Source: Nocardia carnea
Lineage (GTDB): Bacteria > Actinomycetota > Actinomycetes > Mycobacteriales > Mycobacteriaceae
Assembly: GCF_029868855.1 (NCBI RefSeq)
Contig: NZ_JARWOV010000108.1
Span: 1 to 64,000 of the forward strand
Length of the DNA stretch: 64,000 nt
Direction of reading: 5' to 3'
Shown: piece after piece, positions 63,860 to 64,000 of the stretch
Layout: each line of letters starts with the position of its first letter
Numbering within the stretch: the first letter of the stretch is position 1
Position numbers and translations under genes: made by a program
The notes under the pieces: model-generated
Seen by the model: the letters and a program-made list of their open reading frames with translations, nothing else
Database searches by the model: none
What the model was told of the DNA's origin: nothing

Positions 63860-64000
63860 ATGGATGTCGTGGTATTGATCGGCCGGGTGATGTTCGTCAT
63901 CCTGTTTCTCAGCTCGGCGCTGGGGCATTTCACCCAGACGAAAGCCATGGCCGGCTACGCGCAGGCCAAGGGCGTACCGATGCCGGAGATGGCGGTCCGG
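63860..64000 (+). CDS. DoxX-family membrane protein (truncated by window end)
   Basis: 47 codons from ATG 63860 to the window end: DVVVLIGRVMFVILFLSSALGHF, the first DoxX transmembrane helix, then TKAMAGYAQAKGVPMPEMAVR, typical of DoxX. GAGGAG at 63848-63853 is a good ribosome site. An in-frame ATG seven codons upstream is possible. Function unknown; the 3' part lies outside the window. Confidence 0.72.
   Translation, partial: MDVVVLIGRVMFVILFLSSALGHFTQTKAMAGYAQAKGVPMPEMAVR

Overview
The window is a high-GC actinobacterial chromosome segment, most likely from a Nocardiaceae member (Nocardia or a close relative). This rests on codon bias, frequent GTG starts, and a gene order that follows the Mycobacterium tuberculosis block from nadB to uvrB: nadB-nadC, his, bcp-trpE-(membrane protein)-trpC-trpB-trpA-lgt, pyk-tesB, pdtaR, polA-rpsA-coaE-DUF402-uvrB. 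Accessory genes interrupt that backbone. The species call is inference; the gene identities come from recognisable motifs.

Layout. Bases 1-134 are G/T homopolymer sequence that looks like an assembly artefact at a contig edge. 0.3-4.1 kb: NAD synthesis (nadB, nadC) and an arylamine N-acetyltransferase. 4.2-9.7 kb: accessory genes (a decayed Rpn-type nuclease, a MarR, a GNAT, a winged-helix protein, a secreted hydrolase, and a divergent SDR/MerR pair). 9.7-19.4 kb: histidine synthesis, split into hisD-C-B-H on the minus strand and hisA-impA-hisF-hisI on the plus strand, with a kinase and two small genes between; one inversion explains this. 19.7-22.3 kb: an ECF sigma factor facing a small ORF plus DoxX-like gene, then a MarR and a peroxiredoxin. 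22.3-28.2 kb: tryptophan synthesis. No trpF is present here, but hisA (PriA) can supply that step in actinobacteria. 28.4-32.9 kb: lgt, a TM2 protein, pyruvate kinase and an acyl-CoA thioesterase. 33-35.2 kb: a phosphatase and a small island remnant (DUF4291 gene plus integrase tail) abutting tRNA-Leu(CAA). 35.4-41.8 kb: pdtaR and a five-gene branched-chain amino acid ABC importer. 42-44.7 kb: polA. 44.9-45.6 kb: a predicted valine-codon leader peptide and attenuator in front of a stand-alone LeuA-type allosteric domain. 45.7-50.9 kb: thioredoxin, 2H phosphoesterase, a polar amino acid ABC importer, and a PI3/4-kinase-like protein with a small partner. 51-54.5 kb: an isopropylmalate-dehydrogenase-like enzyme, an SPFH/ribbon-helix-helix pair with an elaborate operator, and a methyltransferase. 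54.6-62.2 kb: rpsA, coaE-GrpB, DUF402 and uvrB with small insertions. 62.2-64 kb: VOC protein, AraC regulator and a DoxX gene cut by the window end.

Recurring signals. Several conserved genes (hisA, lgt, pyk, polA, the leader peptide, uvrB) have a TANNNT -10 box 6-8 bases before the start codon and so are probably leaderless. Operons are tightly coupled by ATGA, GTGA or TGATG overlaps. Four convergent gene pairs are separated by long near-perfect hairpins. The best candidate for a little-described system is the attenuator plus free-standing LeuA regulatory domain at 44.9-45.6 kb. Next are the SPFH-RHH pair with a nested palindrome over its promoter, and the kinase-like gene with its coupled partner at 49.6-51.0 kb.
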